A stretch of DNA of 64,000 bases, taken from Pararhizobium gei (lineage in GTDB: Bacteria; Pseudomonadota; Alphaproteobacteria; Rhizobiales; Rhizobiaceae). Numbering within the stretch: the stretch's first letter is position 1; every line of letters begins with the position of its first letter. The notes below the pieces were generated by a model that did not search any database, was not told the DNA's origin, and saw only the letters and a program-made list of their open reading frames with translations. The position numbers and the translations under genes were made by a program. This document shows positions 54,980-63,916 of the stretch, piece after piece. The stretch lies in contig NZ_CP119409.1 of assembly GCF_029223885.1 (NCBI RefSeq), forward strand, positions 832,001-896,000. Direction: 5' to 3'.

Positions 54980-56387
54980 GCTGCGTGCTCCCGTAATGGG
55001 TTCCCGTGGCGGGACCCGGCGTGATACCGGCGGTTCTGATGGGGCCGTCGTCGAGATCGGGCATCGGATCGCGCGGCAGACGTTTCATCAGGCGCAGGAT
55101 GTAGAAGGTGCCGGCGCCGAAGACGACAAAATAGACGATGACAAAGGCGATCAGCGATGCGGCAACCGCAGGCGCCTCGACCGGAGAAATCGACTGCGCC
55201 GTCAGCAGGTGACCGTAGATCGTGTAGGGCTGGCGGCCGACCTCGGTGGTGATCCAGCCAGCCAGAACGGCCACGAAGCCTGCGGGACCCATCAGCACGG
55301 CCGCCCTGTGCAGCCAGTCATTGCTGTCCAGCGTGCCGCGCCAGCGATTCCACAGGCTCCACAAGCCGAGACCCAGAATGGCAAAGCCGATGCCGACCAT
55401 GACCCGGAACGACCAGAACACGATGGCAACCGGCGGTTCGAGTTCGTCGGGAATACTGTCGAGGCCGGCCATCGGCGCGTTGAGATCGTGCTTGAGGATG
55501 AGGCTGGAAAGTTTGGGGATCTCGACTGCGTAGTCGATGCGCTTTTCCGTCGTGTTGGGGATGCCGAACAGGATCAGCGGTGCGCCGTCCGGGTGACTTT
55601 CGAAATGCCCCTCCATCGCCATGACCTTCACAGGCTGGTGCTCCAGCGTGTTGAGGCCGTGCGCGTCGCCGGCCAGAATCTGGATCGGCGCGACGATTGT
55701 CGCCATCCACATCGCCATCGAGAACATTGTGCGCGAACGGCGGGGCGCGGTGTTGCGCAGGAGATGCCACGCGCCGACGGCGCCGACGACCAGCGCTGTC
55801 GTGAGATAGGCGGCGAGCACCATGTGCACCAGGCGATAGGGGAAGGACGGATTGAAGACGATCTTCCACCAGTCGAGCGGAATGAACTGGCCGACCTCGT
55901 TCATGCCGAAGCCGTCCGGCGTTTGCATCCAGGAGTTCACCGCGAGAATCCAGGTCGCCGAGATGAGTGTCCCGAAGGCGACCATGCCCGTTGCGAGGAA
56001 ATGCAGCTTCGGGCCGACCTTGTGCAGACCGAACAGCATGACGCCGAGAAAGCCAGCTTCCAGAAAGAAGGCGGTCAGAACCTCGTAGCCCATAAGCGGC
56101 CCGATGACCGGTCCGGCCTTGTCGGAAAAAACGCTCCAGTTTGTGCCGAACTGGTAGGACATGACGATGCCGGAGACCACGCCCATGCCGAAGGCGACGG
56201 CAAAGATCGTCTTCCAGAAATTGAACAGGTCCATGTAGACCTGATCCTTCTTCCACAGCCAGAGCGCTTCCAGCACGGCAAGAAAGCTCGCCAGCCCGAT
56301 CGAAAAGGCCGGGAAGATGATGTGGAACGAAACGGTGAAGGCAAACTGGATACGCGCCAGCAAAGTCGCGTCAAGGGTCTCGAACAC
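54969..56387 (-). CDS. cydA: Cytochrome bd-type quinol oxidase subunit I, CIO type (short Q-loop)
   Basis: 472 residues, shorter than E. coli CydA because the Q-loop lacks the C-terminal insert, as in cyanide-insensitive oxidases (CioA). Haem ligand His in FTVSFHIIFPAF and the His/Met helices (RLVHMVLAAYL) are present. The acidic pair GYEVLTAFFLEAGFLG lies in the proton channel, and the quinol motif is GRQPY (usually GRQPW). A high-affinity terminal oxidase used at low oxygen or under respiratory inhibition. Transcribed away from the palindrome upstream. Confidence 0.94.
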   Translation of the reverse strand: MFETLDATLLARIQFAFTVSFHIIFPAFSIGLASFLAVLEALWLWKKDQVYMDLFNFWKTIFAVAFGMGVVSGIVMSYQFGTNWSVFSDKAGPVIGPLMGYEVLTAFFLEAGFLGVMLFGLHKVGPKLHFLATGMVAFGTLISATWILAVNSWMQTPDGFGMNEVGQFIPLDWWKIVFNPSFPYRLVHMVLAAYLTTALVVGAVGAWHLLRNTAPRRSRTMFSMAMWMATIVAPIQILAGDAHGLNTLEHQPVKVMAMEGHFESHPDGAPLILFGIPNTTEKRIDYAVEIPKLSSLILKHDLNAPMAGLDSIPDELEPPVAIVFWSFRVMVGIGFAILGLGLWSLWNRWRGTLDSNDWLHRAAVLMGPAGFVAVLAGWITTEVGRQPYTIYGHLLTAQSISPVEAPAVAASLIAFVIVYFVVFGAGTFYILRLMKRLPRDPMPDLDDGPIRTAGITPGPATGTHYGSTQHGH

Positions 56388-56522
56388 GGACTACGTCCTT
56401 TCCGGATGTCGCCGGGCTCCTGGCTTCCATGGCCTGTTTCGGCTTCGGTAAGTCACGACGCCCGATACAGAGATAGTGTGCCCCCGCCCAAAGAAAGGTC
56501 AATGACATTGCTGAAAGCATAG

Positions 56523-56537
56523 TGTCGCACTGCGACA
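56523..56537. promoter_or_regulatory. Perfect palindrome upstream of cydA
   Basis: TGTCGCA-C-TGCGACA, perfect in all seven pairs, 136 bases before the cydA start and on the far side of a likely promoter region. Such symmetry suggests a dimeric regulator. I cannot name it; it is not an FNR/FixK box (TTGAT-N4-ATCAA). Confidence 0.5.
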
Positions 56538-56610
56538 ATGCTACGCCTGCGGCATAATGCCTGCGAGCCCGATTGCTGCAATCCCGTCGATGGATGTGCC
56601 AAAATACGGA

Positions 56611-56868
56611 TTGGATAAAATTCGAACGATTGGTTTAAAGAGCCGGAAAGCTGCTGCGGTTACCGTCCACTCTATCGGAGAGCAAAGCCGGCCCGATGGT
56701 TTTGCAGCATGACGCGTTCCCCGGCGCCCGGAATGATTCCGGGCCATCATGTCCGGCCGGGACATGGGCAGCGCCAAAATTCCGATGCGATCGCCTCGCG
56801 ATCCAGATATTGCCTGAACACTGTCTCGACTTGCCGCAGGAACGTCCCTTCCTGCGGCTTTTTCTTTT
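56611..56868 (+). ncRNA. Candidate structured small RNA or leader ending in an intrinsic terminator
   Basis: Four hairpins follow one another on the + strand: GCCCGGAA/TTCCGGGC (56726-56744), CATGTCC/GGACATG (56748-56766), GATCGC/GCGATC (56789-56803) and CCGCAGGAA/TTCCTGCGG (56834-56857), the last followed by CTTTTTCTTTTT. A possible promoter TTGGAT-17-TTTAAA (56611-56639) lies upstream. No + strand gene ends here, so the terminator is not explained by a neighbour. It could be an independent sRNA or an attenuating leader of the aminotransferase 176 bp downstream. No known Rfam family recognised. Confidence 0.5.
56834..56868 (+). terminator. Orphan intrinsic terminator
   Basis: A 9-bp perfect stem with a 6-nt loop and a T-rich tail, in good form. 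It belongs to the candidate RNA upstream. Confidence 0.8.
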
Positions 56869-57043
56869 TGCGGCTCATCCTGTTTCATGTGCTTCGGGGA
56901 ATTGATCCGGCGTCGCCCACAAATCACCTCAAAGTCCGTTTGATTTTCAATTGTCCAAGGTGCGATCTGCCGCTACGCGTATGAAGAAGCGGCGATCTCC
57001 GGACGGCGCACCGCTCGACGGTTCATTTGGCAGGAGACATCCC

Positions 57044-58234
57044 TTGCGTTATTCATCCATCACCGATCGCCTCGCTGATCTCGGCTCCGAAAAATGGGCC
57101 TTGCACATGCGTGCCAGGCAGATGCAGGCGGCGGGCACGGATATCATTCAGCTGACGATCGGTGAACCCGACATGCCGCCTGCGGCCGAACTGCTGGCAG
57201 AGGCGCAACGGGCGATGAATGCCGGGCGATATCGCTATTCCAATGGCCGCGGCGAGCCCTCGGTCGTCAACGCCCTGACGGCGCGCTACGCGAAACGCCG
57301 GCCGGATGTGACGGCCGAAAACATTCTCTGCTTTCCCGGCACCCAGACGGCGCTGTTTACCGTTATGCTAGGTCTCGTGGAAGCGGGCGATGGCGTGCTC
57401 GTCGGCGATCCGCTCTATGCCACCTATGATGGCGTGATCCAGTCCGCAGGCGCCCACCGGGTCACCGTGCCGCTGAAGCCGGAGCATGGCTTCCACATGC
57501 AGGCGGCGGATCTGGAGAAGGCGGTGACGCCGAAATGCCGCGTTCTGCTGCTCAACACGCCGCACAACCCGACGGGGGCAGTCCTCACGGCAGACGAGAT
57601 CGCGCAGATCGGCGCCGTGTGCCGCAAACACGATCTCTGGATCCTCTGCGACGAGGTCTATGAGGAACTGATTTTTGGCGCGCCCTTTGCATCACCCTTT
57701 GACAATCCGGATCTCGCGGAGCGAACGATCGTCGTCTCCTCCATCTCCAAATCCCATGCCGCACCCGGATTTCGCAGCGGCTGGGCGATTGGACCCGCCG
57801 AATTTGCAAGCCGTCTGCTGCCCGTGTCGGAAACCATGCTGTTCGGCGTGCAGCCCTTCATCGCCGATATGACCGCCTATGCGTTGACGCACGATGTCGG
57901 CACCTCCGCCGCGATGCGCGCGGCCTACAAGGCCCGCTCGGAGCGGATCGTCCATCGTCTTTCGAACGTGCCGGGTATCAAGCCTCTGCCGCCGGAAGCC
58001 GGGATGTTCATTCTCGTCGATGTCGGCGGCACCGGGCTGACCGGCGAAGCCTTCGCCTGGAGGCTTTTGGAGGAAGAACAGGTCGCGGCCATGCCCGGTT
58101 CGTCCTTCGGGGACCATGCGAAGTCCTATATCCGCATCAGCCTGACTGTTCCCGATGCCATGATCGACGAAGCCTGCAAGCGCGTGGCGACGCTCGCAAT
58201 CCGGATGCTTGCGCCACAGGAGCGGCGGGCGTGA
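57044..58234 (+). CDS. Class I/II PLP-dependent aminotransferase, TTG start
   Basis: 396 residues. LTIGEPDMPP, LLNTPHNPTGA, ILCDEVYEEL and the Schiff-base Lys in SSISKSHAAPGFRSGWAIG place it among fold type I aspartate-type aminotransferases; the substrate is unknown. The start is a TTG at 57044, seven bases after AGGAGA and opening with RYSSITDRL. The frame continues up to an ATG at 56951, but that part reads as non-coding. Confidence 0.88.
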   Translation: MRYSSITDRLADLGSEKWALHMRARQMQAAGTDIIQLTIGEPDMPPAAELLAEAQRAMNAGRYRYSNGRGEPSVVNALTARYAKRRPDVTAENILCFPGTQTALFTVMLGLVEAGDGVLVGDPLYATYDGVIQSAGAHRVTVPLKPEHGFHMQAADLEKAVTPKCRVLLLNTPHNPTGAVLTADEIAQIGAVCRKHDLWILCDEVYEELIFGAPFASPFDNPDLAERTIVVSSISKSHAAPGFRSGWAIGPAEFASRLLPVSETMLFGVQPFIADMTAYALTHDVGTSAAMRAAYKARSERIVHRLSNVPGIKPLPPEAGMFILVDVGGTGLTGEAFAWRLLEEEQVAAMPGSSFGDHAKSYIRISLTVPDAMIDEACKRVATLAIRMLAPQERRA

Positions 58235-58376
58235 ATGCTACTGCGCGATGCTGTTTCCGCCCGCGCGCGGCGCAAAATTTGACTTTGCGACCATCAGGTG
58301 GTTTTTAAGCCCGCTTGCGCGCTGAATCGCGTGCGGATCGGCGTCTCGTAGCATGCTGCGCCAATTGGGAAGGACG

Positions 58377-58805
58377 ATGTCCTCGATGGACATGCACGGC
58401 AACAGGATCGGTGGTATAGGCGCAGGCCGGCTTTTGGCCGTGCTGTGGATTCTGCTTGCTGCCCTTGCCATGCAGTTCGTCGCCTCCGCCCAGATCATTT
58501 CCTCGCGCCTGTCGCTCGTCCAGGCCGGCGGCAATTTTTCGAGCAGCGATACGGATGCGCCGGACACGGCCTTGTCGCGGCATGCCGCCAGGGGGCTCGC
58601 CGGTGCCGATCTGCGCTTCGTTGCCGATCGCGGCGACGGCAAGGCGTCGCCCGGCGGGTCGAGTCCATCGCTTTTGCCGCAGCCGGTTTTCGTCTCGGCT
58701 CCCGCCTATGGCGGGATGTCCCGCATCGCTGCAAATTCCAGGGCTTTTACCCTGGTCGCGTCGAGCCGCGTTCGCGTTCGCGGCCCGCCACTGTGGGTAG
58801 CCTGA
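58377..58805 (+). CDS. Small membrane-anchored or secreted protein, unknown
   Basis: 142 residues with one hydrophobic helix near the N-terminus (GRLLAVLWILLAALAMQF) and a Ser/Ala/Gly-rich remainder (FSSSDTDAP). GGAAGGA precedes the ATG. Unrecognised. It ends 107 bp before secDF and the two may share a transcript. Confidence 0.55.
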   Translation: MSSMDMHGNRIGGIGAGRLLAVLWILLAALAMQFVASAQIISSRLSLVQAGGNFSSSDTDAPDTALSRHAARGLAGADLRFVADRGDGKASPGGSSPSLLPQPVFVSAPAYGGMSRIAANSRAFTLVASSRVRVRGPPLWVA

Positions 58806-58911
58806 CCGTCGTCTTGCGAAAGACAGTCGGCCGCCTGTGGCGTCATCCACCTTCACATCCTTACCGTATTCCGCGCTGAGCCGGAGCTACGGTCCATCAT
58901 GGAAACACATC

Positions 58912-61443
58912 ATGCGCACTTCGAAATGGGCCGTATTGGCCTATATCGCGATTAGCCTTTTTGGCATTCTCGCGGTGCTGCCCAATATTCTGCCGGCCTC
59001 CGTGCAGCAGCAATATTCGGCCTTCCTGCCGGTCAAGCCGGTCACGCTCGGTCTTGATCTCAAGGGCGGCTCGCATCTCGTTCTCGAGGTCGATGCGGCC
59101 GGTCTGCGCCGCGCACGGCTCAACACGCTGCTGGATGATATCCGGGGCGCTTTGCGCACCGAGCGACTGCCAACCTCGGCAGCCCGGATCGCCGGCGATG
59201 TCATCGCCGTCAAGCTTGCCGATCAGGCCGATCGCGACAGGATCGCGCCGAAGATCCAGGAGCTGGCGGCACCGGTTGGTACCCTGGGTTTCGGAACGGC
59301 GTCGTCCGACGTCGAGATGACAACCTCGGGCGATACGATCACGGTGAAGCTCACCGAGGCCGGGTTGACAGATCGCATGACCGCGGCCGTCGAGCAGAGC
59401 CTTGAAATCATCCGCCGCCGCGTTGACCAGGTCGGCGTTGCCGAACCGCTGATCCAGCGCGTCGGATCCGACCGCATTCTCGTGCAGCTGCCGGGTCTGC
59501 AGGATCCTACACGCTTGCGCCAGCTTCTCGGCTCCACGGCCCAGATGAGCTTCCATATGGTTGACAGCACGGTCGATCCGAACACGACGACACCGCCGCG
59601 CGGCGTCGATATCCTGCCCGGTGCCAATGACGGTGCGAAATACGCGGTCGAAAGCCGCGTGGCGATCTCCGGCGAGCGTCTCGCCGACGCCAAGGCCGGC
59701 TTCAACCAGCAGACCAACGAGCCGATCGTCTCCTTCACCTTCGATAGCCAGGGCGCGCGCCAGTTCGCCGAGATCACCCGCGACAATGTCGGCCTTCCCT
59801 TCGCCATCGTGCTCGACGGCAAGGTCCTGACGGCGCCGCGCATTAACGAACCGATCCCGGGCGGCCAGGGCCAGATCAGCGGCAATTTCACCGCTCAGGA
59901 AGCGACAGTCCTGTCGGCGCTGTTGCGCTCGGGCGCTCTGCCCGCGCCGCTCACCATCATCGAGGAACGCTCGGTTGGCCCGAATCTCGGTTCGGACTCG
60001 ATTCGCATGGGCGTCTATACCGGTCTCGCAGGCTTCGCCGCCGTCGGCATCATGATGCTGGCGCTTTATACATCCTGGGGCATGATCGCCAATATTGGTC
60101 TCTTGCTGCACACCATCCTGACCATTGCCGTTCTGGCCATGCTCGGTTCGACACTGACGCTGCCGGGGATTGCAGGTATCATTCTCGGCATCGGCATGGC
60201 GGTGGATGCCAATATTCTCATCAACGCCCGTATCCGCGAGGAAACGGCCAACGGCGCCGGCGCCATGAAGGCGCTCGATATCGGCTTCAACAAGGCCTTC
60301 GCGACCATCATCGACGGCAACGTGACGACGCTGGTGGGCACGCTGCTCCTGTTCATGTTCGGCACCGGGCCGGTGCGCGGCTTTGCCGTCACCATGATGA
60401 TCGGCATCGTGATCTCGATGTTCACCTCGATCACCGTCGTGCGTCTCCTGATGCATCAAATGGTCGTGCGCCGGAAGATGAAGAAGATCGAGATTCATTC
60501 GATTTTCGGCAAGGTGCCGGCTCTGCGGAGCTTCTCCTTCATGCGCGGGCGCTATGTCGCCATCGGCATGTCGGCATTCCTGTCGATCAGTTCCGTGATC
60601 CTGTTCTTCACGCCCGGCCTGAACTACGGCATCGATTTCGTTGGGGGTATCCAGGTCGAGGCAACTTCGAAGCAGCCCCTGAACCTGTCCGAGATGCGCG
60701 AAAAACTGGAGGCGCTCAACATTGGCGAGGTGGCCCTTCAGGACTTCGACCAGGGCAAGGCCGTGCTCGTTCGCGTGCAGCGCCAGCCGGGCGGCGAGGC
60801 CCAGCAGACGGTGGCGCTGAACGCCATCAAAGGTGCGGTAACCGCCGCTATCCCCGATGCCGTTTTCGAGAGGACGGAAGTCGTCGGGCCGACGATCAGC
60901 GCGGAACTAGCCCGATCCGGCTTCCTCGCCGTCGGTCTCGCCATGGTCGCCATCCTGTTCTATATCTGGTGGCGGTTCGAGTGGCATTTCGCCATCGGGG
61001 CGATTGCGACGCTCATTCTCGACATTACGAAGATGATCGGCTTCTTCGCGCTGACCCAGATCGACTTCAACCTGACCGCAATCGCGGCCGTTTTGACGCT
61101 GATCGGCTATTCGGTCAACGACAAGGTCGTCGTCTATGACCGCATGCGGGAAAACCTGCGCAAGTACAAAACGATGCCGTTCTCCGACCTGATCGACCTG
61201 TCGATCAACCAGGTGGTCATGCGATGCATCTTCACCTCGGTCGCCATCCTCGCGTCGCTTCTGCCCATGGCAATTTGGGGCGGCGATCCGGTAAAGCCTT
61301 TCGCCTGGCCGATGGTGTTCGGCGTCGTGGTCGCGACGACCTCGTCGATCTATATCGGCGGCCCTATCCTGCTCTTCCTGAGCAATTGGTGGAAAGAGCG
61401 GGAATCCATTCGCGGGCCTGCTGCCGAAACGCCGCAGAGTTGA
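58912..61443 (+). CDS. secDF: Fused protein translocase subunit SecDF
   Basis: 843 residues joining SecD and SecF. SecD part: LGLDLKGGSHLVLEVD, a periplasmic P1 domain, and MAVDANILINARIREE in its membrane half. SecF part: LNYGIDFVGGIQVE and LTLIGYSVNDKVVVYDRMRENLRK. About 12 membrane helices. It uses the proton gradient to pull proteins through SecYEG. The ATG at 58912 fits the usual N-terminus. The fusion is normal for many alphaproteobacteria. Confidence 0.96.
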   Translation: MRTSKWAVLAYIAISLFGILAVLPNILPASVQQQYSAFLPVKPVTLGLDLKGGSHLVLEVDAAGLRRARLNTLLDDIRGALRTERLPTSAARIAGDVIAVKLADQADRDRIAPKIQELAAPVGTLGFGTASSDVEMTTSGDTITVKLTEAGLTDRMTAAVEQSLEIIRRRVDQVGVAEPLIQRVGSDRILVQLPGLQDPTRLRQLLGSTAQMSFHMVDSTVDPNTTTPPRGVDILPGANDGAKYAVESRVAISGERLADAKAGFNQQTNEPIVSFTFDSQGARQFAEITRDNVGLPFAIVLDGKVLTAPRINEPIPGGQGQISGNFTAQEATVLSALLRSGALPAPLTIIEERSVGPNLGSDSIRMGVYTGLAGFAAVGIMMLALYTSWGMIANIGLLLHTILTIAVLAMLGSTLTLPGIAGIILGIGMAVDANILINARIREETANGAGAMKALDIGFNKAFATIIDGNVTTLVGTLLLFMFGTGPVRGFAVTMMIGIVISMFTSITVVRLLMHQMVVRRKMKKIEIHSIFGKVPALRSFSFMRGRYVAIGMSAFLSISSVILFFTPGLNYGIDFVGGIQVEATSKQPLNLSEMREKLEALNIGEVALQDFDQGKAVLVRVQRQPGGEAQQTVALNAIKGAVTAAIPDAVFERTEVVGPTISAELARSGFLAVGLAMVAILFYIWWRFEWHFAIGAIATLILDITKMIGFFALTQIDFNLTAIAAVLTLIGYSVNDKVVVYDRMRENLRKYKTMPFSDLIDLSINQVVMRCIFTSVAILASLLPMAIWGGDPVKPFAWPMVFGVVVATTSSIYIGGPILLFLSNWWKERESIRGPAAETPQS

Positions 61444-61463
61444 ATGGTGCAGTCCTTTTAAAA

Positions 61464-61485
61464 GGCGGCTTCGGCCGCCTTTTTC
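61464..61485 (+). terminator. Intrinsic terminator of secDF
   Basis: GGCGGC-TTCG-GCCGCC tetraloop hairpin followed by TTTTTT, 20 bases after the stop. Confidence 0.92.
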
Positions 61486-61896
61486 ATGCGCCTTGAAATC
61501 ATCGAATTAGCGATTAATTTCATGCAGAGGCCGATTAATGGAAGGAGCTTCTTTCTGCGACGGCACAGGCAGAATAAATAGTATTATCTTCCTATTTTTT
61601 CGATAATTAATTGACATAATTTATGGTCTATTATAGTTTCAATCATCCGCCGATGATCGAGTGTCGGTGGAATCTCGAAAAATGTGCCTGCTGTAATGTG
61701 CAGTCGGCTGAAGCCAAGGGAGAGGGTCATGTTCGCCATCCACGCTGCTGCCACCTTCCAGGGCTCGCTTCCCTGTTGTCGCGCAAAGAAAGACGTCTGC
61801 GTCCGCTGCATTTGGCGAATGTGACGCTGGACCATCGGTCTTTGAACTCGTGCATGATTCTGGATCATCCGCGCCGGTCGCGGAGGGAGCGTTCCG
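61486..61896. other. AT-rich spacer with candidate promoter
   Basis: The first 150 bases are clearly AT-rich. TTGACA (61611-61616) and TATAGT (61632-61637), 15 bases apart, could form a sigma-70-type promoter reading right. A 31-codon frame starting at 61730 (ATG after GGGAGAGG) contains Cys pairs, and a minus-strand frame (61584-61973) is open; neither is recognisable and I do not call them. Confidence 0.45.
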
Positions 61897-62127
61897 ATGA
61901 GCAAACAGGTTATAGAATATGGCGGCCAAGCCGTTGGTGTGGTCGTCCCTGAAGCAGGGCGATTGAAATTCATTGCCGTGAAATACAGTGTGTGGGATCT
62001 CGATTCCCGCCGTTACCACTCTCTCGATGAAGTCAGGGCGGCGATCCGCAATCTGATGGTTTCGGCGAAGAATCGGCAGATGGAGTCCCGACAGCTGCCC
62101 GATTCCAGCATATCGGCTGTTGCTTGA
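61897..62127 (+). CDS. Small protein of unknown function
   Basis: 76 residues: QVIEYGGQAVGVVVPEAGRL, FIAVKYSVWDLDSRRY, then a short helix (EVRAAIRNLM). GGAGGGAGC precedes the ATG. No membrane segment. Looks like a small rhizobial hypothetical; no function recognised. Confidence 0.65.
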   Translation: MSKQVIEYGGQAVGVVVPEAGRLKFIAVKYSVWDLDSRRYHSLDEVRAAIRNLMVSAKNRQMESRQLPDSSISAVA

Positions 62128-62274
62128 TCTCAAATTCCCTGCACAACCGCAGTTTGGCCATCTTTTGACTAAATCGGTGTATTGGCCGGGCTTTTCCTGT
62201 GGTATGCCGGGTGATGGATGGCAATCAGCAGGCAGGCGGCTTTGGCTGCCCGGCTGTGAACAGAGCGAACTGCG

Positions 62275-62739
62275 ATGCTGACGAAAAAGGGAAAATACGG
62301 ATTGAAGGCCTTGGTCGATCTCGCCAGGCTCGATCCGGGTGAAACAGCCTTCATTACGGAGATTGCGAGCCGCAACAACATTCCCAAAAAATTTCTCGAC
62401 ACGATCCTGCTGGAGTTGAGAAACGCCGGCATCCTGCGCTCCAAGAAAGGGCCGGGCGGCGGATATTCGCTCTCGCGCCCGGCGTCGGAAATCCGGATCG
62501 GTCATGTGGTCCGGACGCTGGATGGCCCTTTGGCGCCGATCCGGTGCGCAAGCCGGACTGCTTACGAGGTCTGCGACGACTGTCGCGATCCCGACACCTG
62601 TGAGGTGCGCTTTTCCATGACGATCGTTCGCGACGCCGTTGCCGACATTCTCGACACGATGACGCTTGAAGACTTCGTCAACAATCCGGGAAATGCCGTG
62701 GTGCGGGACGACGAGTTCGTGGAAAAACGGGCGAGCTGA
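62275..62739 (+). CDS. Rrf2-family regulator with four-cysteine motif
   Basis: 154 residues. Winged helix: MLTKKGKYGLKALVDLA, IPKKFLDTILLELRNAGIL, KKGPGGGYSLSRP. The C-terminal half has cysteines spaced C-x8-C-x2-C-x5-C (CASRTAYEVC, CRDPDTC), three of which could ligate an Fe-S cluster as in IscR, NsrR or RirA. It probably senses iron, oxygen, NO or cysteine-related signals. The regulon is unknown; no isc or suf genes are in the window. Confidence 0.87.
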   Translation: MLTKKGKYGLKALVDLARLDPGETAFITEIASRNNIPKKFLDTILLELRNAGILRSKKGPGGGYSLSRPASEIRIGHVVRTLDGPLAPIRCASRTAYEVCDDCRDPDTCEVRFSMTIVRDAVADILDTMTLEDFVNNPGNAVVRDDEFVEKRAS

Positions 62740-62850
62740 TCACTGCGTCGATCTGTGGAAATGCGGCGCAATCAATGCGCAACAGGTGCGCAATGATTGT
62801 TCGATCCGACGACGGCTTCCGGTAATTCATAACTGATTTGGAGCGGCATT

Positions 62851-63861
62851 ATGGGTCTGAGGCAAATTTCTGGCAATACGCCGCAAGAGCGGCTGGTGCT
62901 GGAGTCCATCGGACGTTCGCTTGTTACGGCCGCTGAAGGCATCAATGCGCTTGTTGCCCGTTTTGCGGAAGATCAGGAGCTTTCGCGCAGCCTGGTCGAT
63001 GCGGTTGAGCTGATTGCCAAGCGCAGCGGCCGCGTCGTGGTCTCCGGCATCGGCAAGAGCGGCCATATTGGCCGCAAGATTGCCGCGACCCTGGCGTCCA
63101 CCGGCACCTCCGCCTATTTCGTCCATCCGACGGAAGCCAGCCACGGCGATCTCGGCATGATCACATCGGATGATCTGCTGGTGCTTCTGTCCTGGTCGGG
63201 GGAGACGGTGGAGCTTGGCAATATGCTCACCTATGCCAAGCGTTTCAATGTTCCCGTCGTGTCGGTCACCTCCAATTCAGCCAGTCTTCTTGCCCGGCAT
63301 TCCGCGGTCGCCGTTACGCTGCCGAAGGTGCGGGAATGCTGCCCGCATGGCCTTGCCCCCACCACATCCGCGATGCTGCAGCTTGCCGTCGGCGATGCGC
63401 TGGCCATTGCATTGCTGGAGCGGCGTGGTTTCTCGGCTCAGGATTTCAAGATCTACCATCCCGGCGGCAAGCTCGGCTCGCAACTCCTTTTGGTCCAGGA
63501 ATTGGCCCATAGTGGCGAGGCGCTGCCTCTGCTGCCGCTCGGCAGCCCGATGGGGGAGGCCGTGATCCAGATGTCGTCCAAGGGGTTTGGCGTTGTTGGC
63601 ATTACCGACGACACCGGCAAGCTGGCAGGCGTCATCACCGACGGCGACCTTCGCCGCCATATGTCGAACGATCTTCTCCTCGAAACGGTAGACGCGGTCA
63701 TGTCGCATAATCCGCGTGTCATCCTGGGGACCGAACTCGCCAGCGCCGCCCTTGAGTTCATGCAGGCGCAGAAAGTCACGGTGCTTTTTCTGGTCGATGA
63801 AGCCGGTATCCCAAGCGGCATATTGCACATCCACGACCTGCTCCGGGCCGGCGTTGCCTAA
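62851..63861 (+). CDS. kdsD: Arabinose-5-phosphate isomerase, KdsD/KpsF family
   Basis: 336 residues: SIS domain (GIGKSGHIGRKIAATLAS, HPTEASHGDLGM, APTTSAMLQLAVGDALA) and two CBS domains (GVVGITDDTGKLAGVITDGD, TVLFLVDEAGIPSGILHIHD). Converts ribulose-5-P to arabinose-5-P for KDO synthesis. Start ATG with TTTGGAG upstream. Confidence 0.94.
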   Translation: MGLRQISGNTPQERLVLESIGRSLVTAAEGINALVARFAEDQELSRSLVDAVELIAKRSGRVVVSGIGKSGHIGRKIAATLASTGTSAYFVHPTEASHGDLGMITSDDLLVLLSWSGETVELGNMLTYAKRFNVPVVSVTSNSASLLARHSAVAVTLPKVRECCPHGLAPTTSAMLQLAVGDALAIALLERRGFSAQDFKIYHPGGKLGSQLLLVQELAHSGEALPLLPLGSPMGEAVIQMSSKGFGVVGITDDTGKLAGVITDGDLRRHMSNDLLLETVDAVMSHNPRVILGTELASAALEFMQAQKVTVLFLVDEAGIPSGILHIHDLLRAGVA

Positions 63862-63916
63862 GCGGATCGGCGCCTCAGGGCCGAAGAGGAGGAGTTGGGT
63901 TTGCTGACTGCTCATC

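Noticed and set aside
54942..56522. Open frame of 526 codons on the + strand
   Set aside because: Antisense to cydA; Arg/Asp/His-rich shadow composition.
56541..56927. 128-codon minus-strand frame in the cydA upstream spacer
   Set aside because: Overlaps the hairpin run and terminator; no start signal or motif.
58897..60498. Open frame of 533 codons on the minus strand
   Set aside because: Antisense to secDF; no motif and unlikely composition.
61584..61973. 129-codon minus-strand frame in the spacer after secDF
   Set aside because: It overlaps the start of the better supported small + strand gene, and the product has no recognisable feature; left uncalled.
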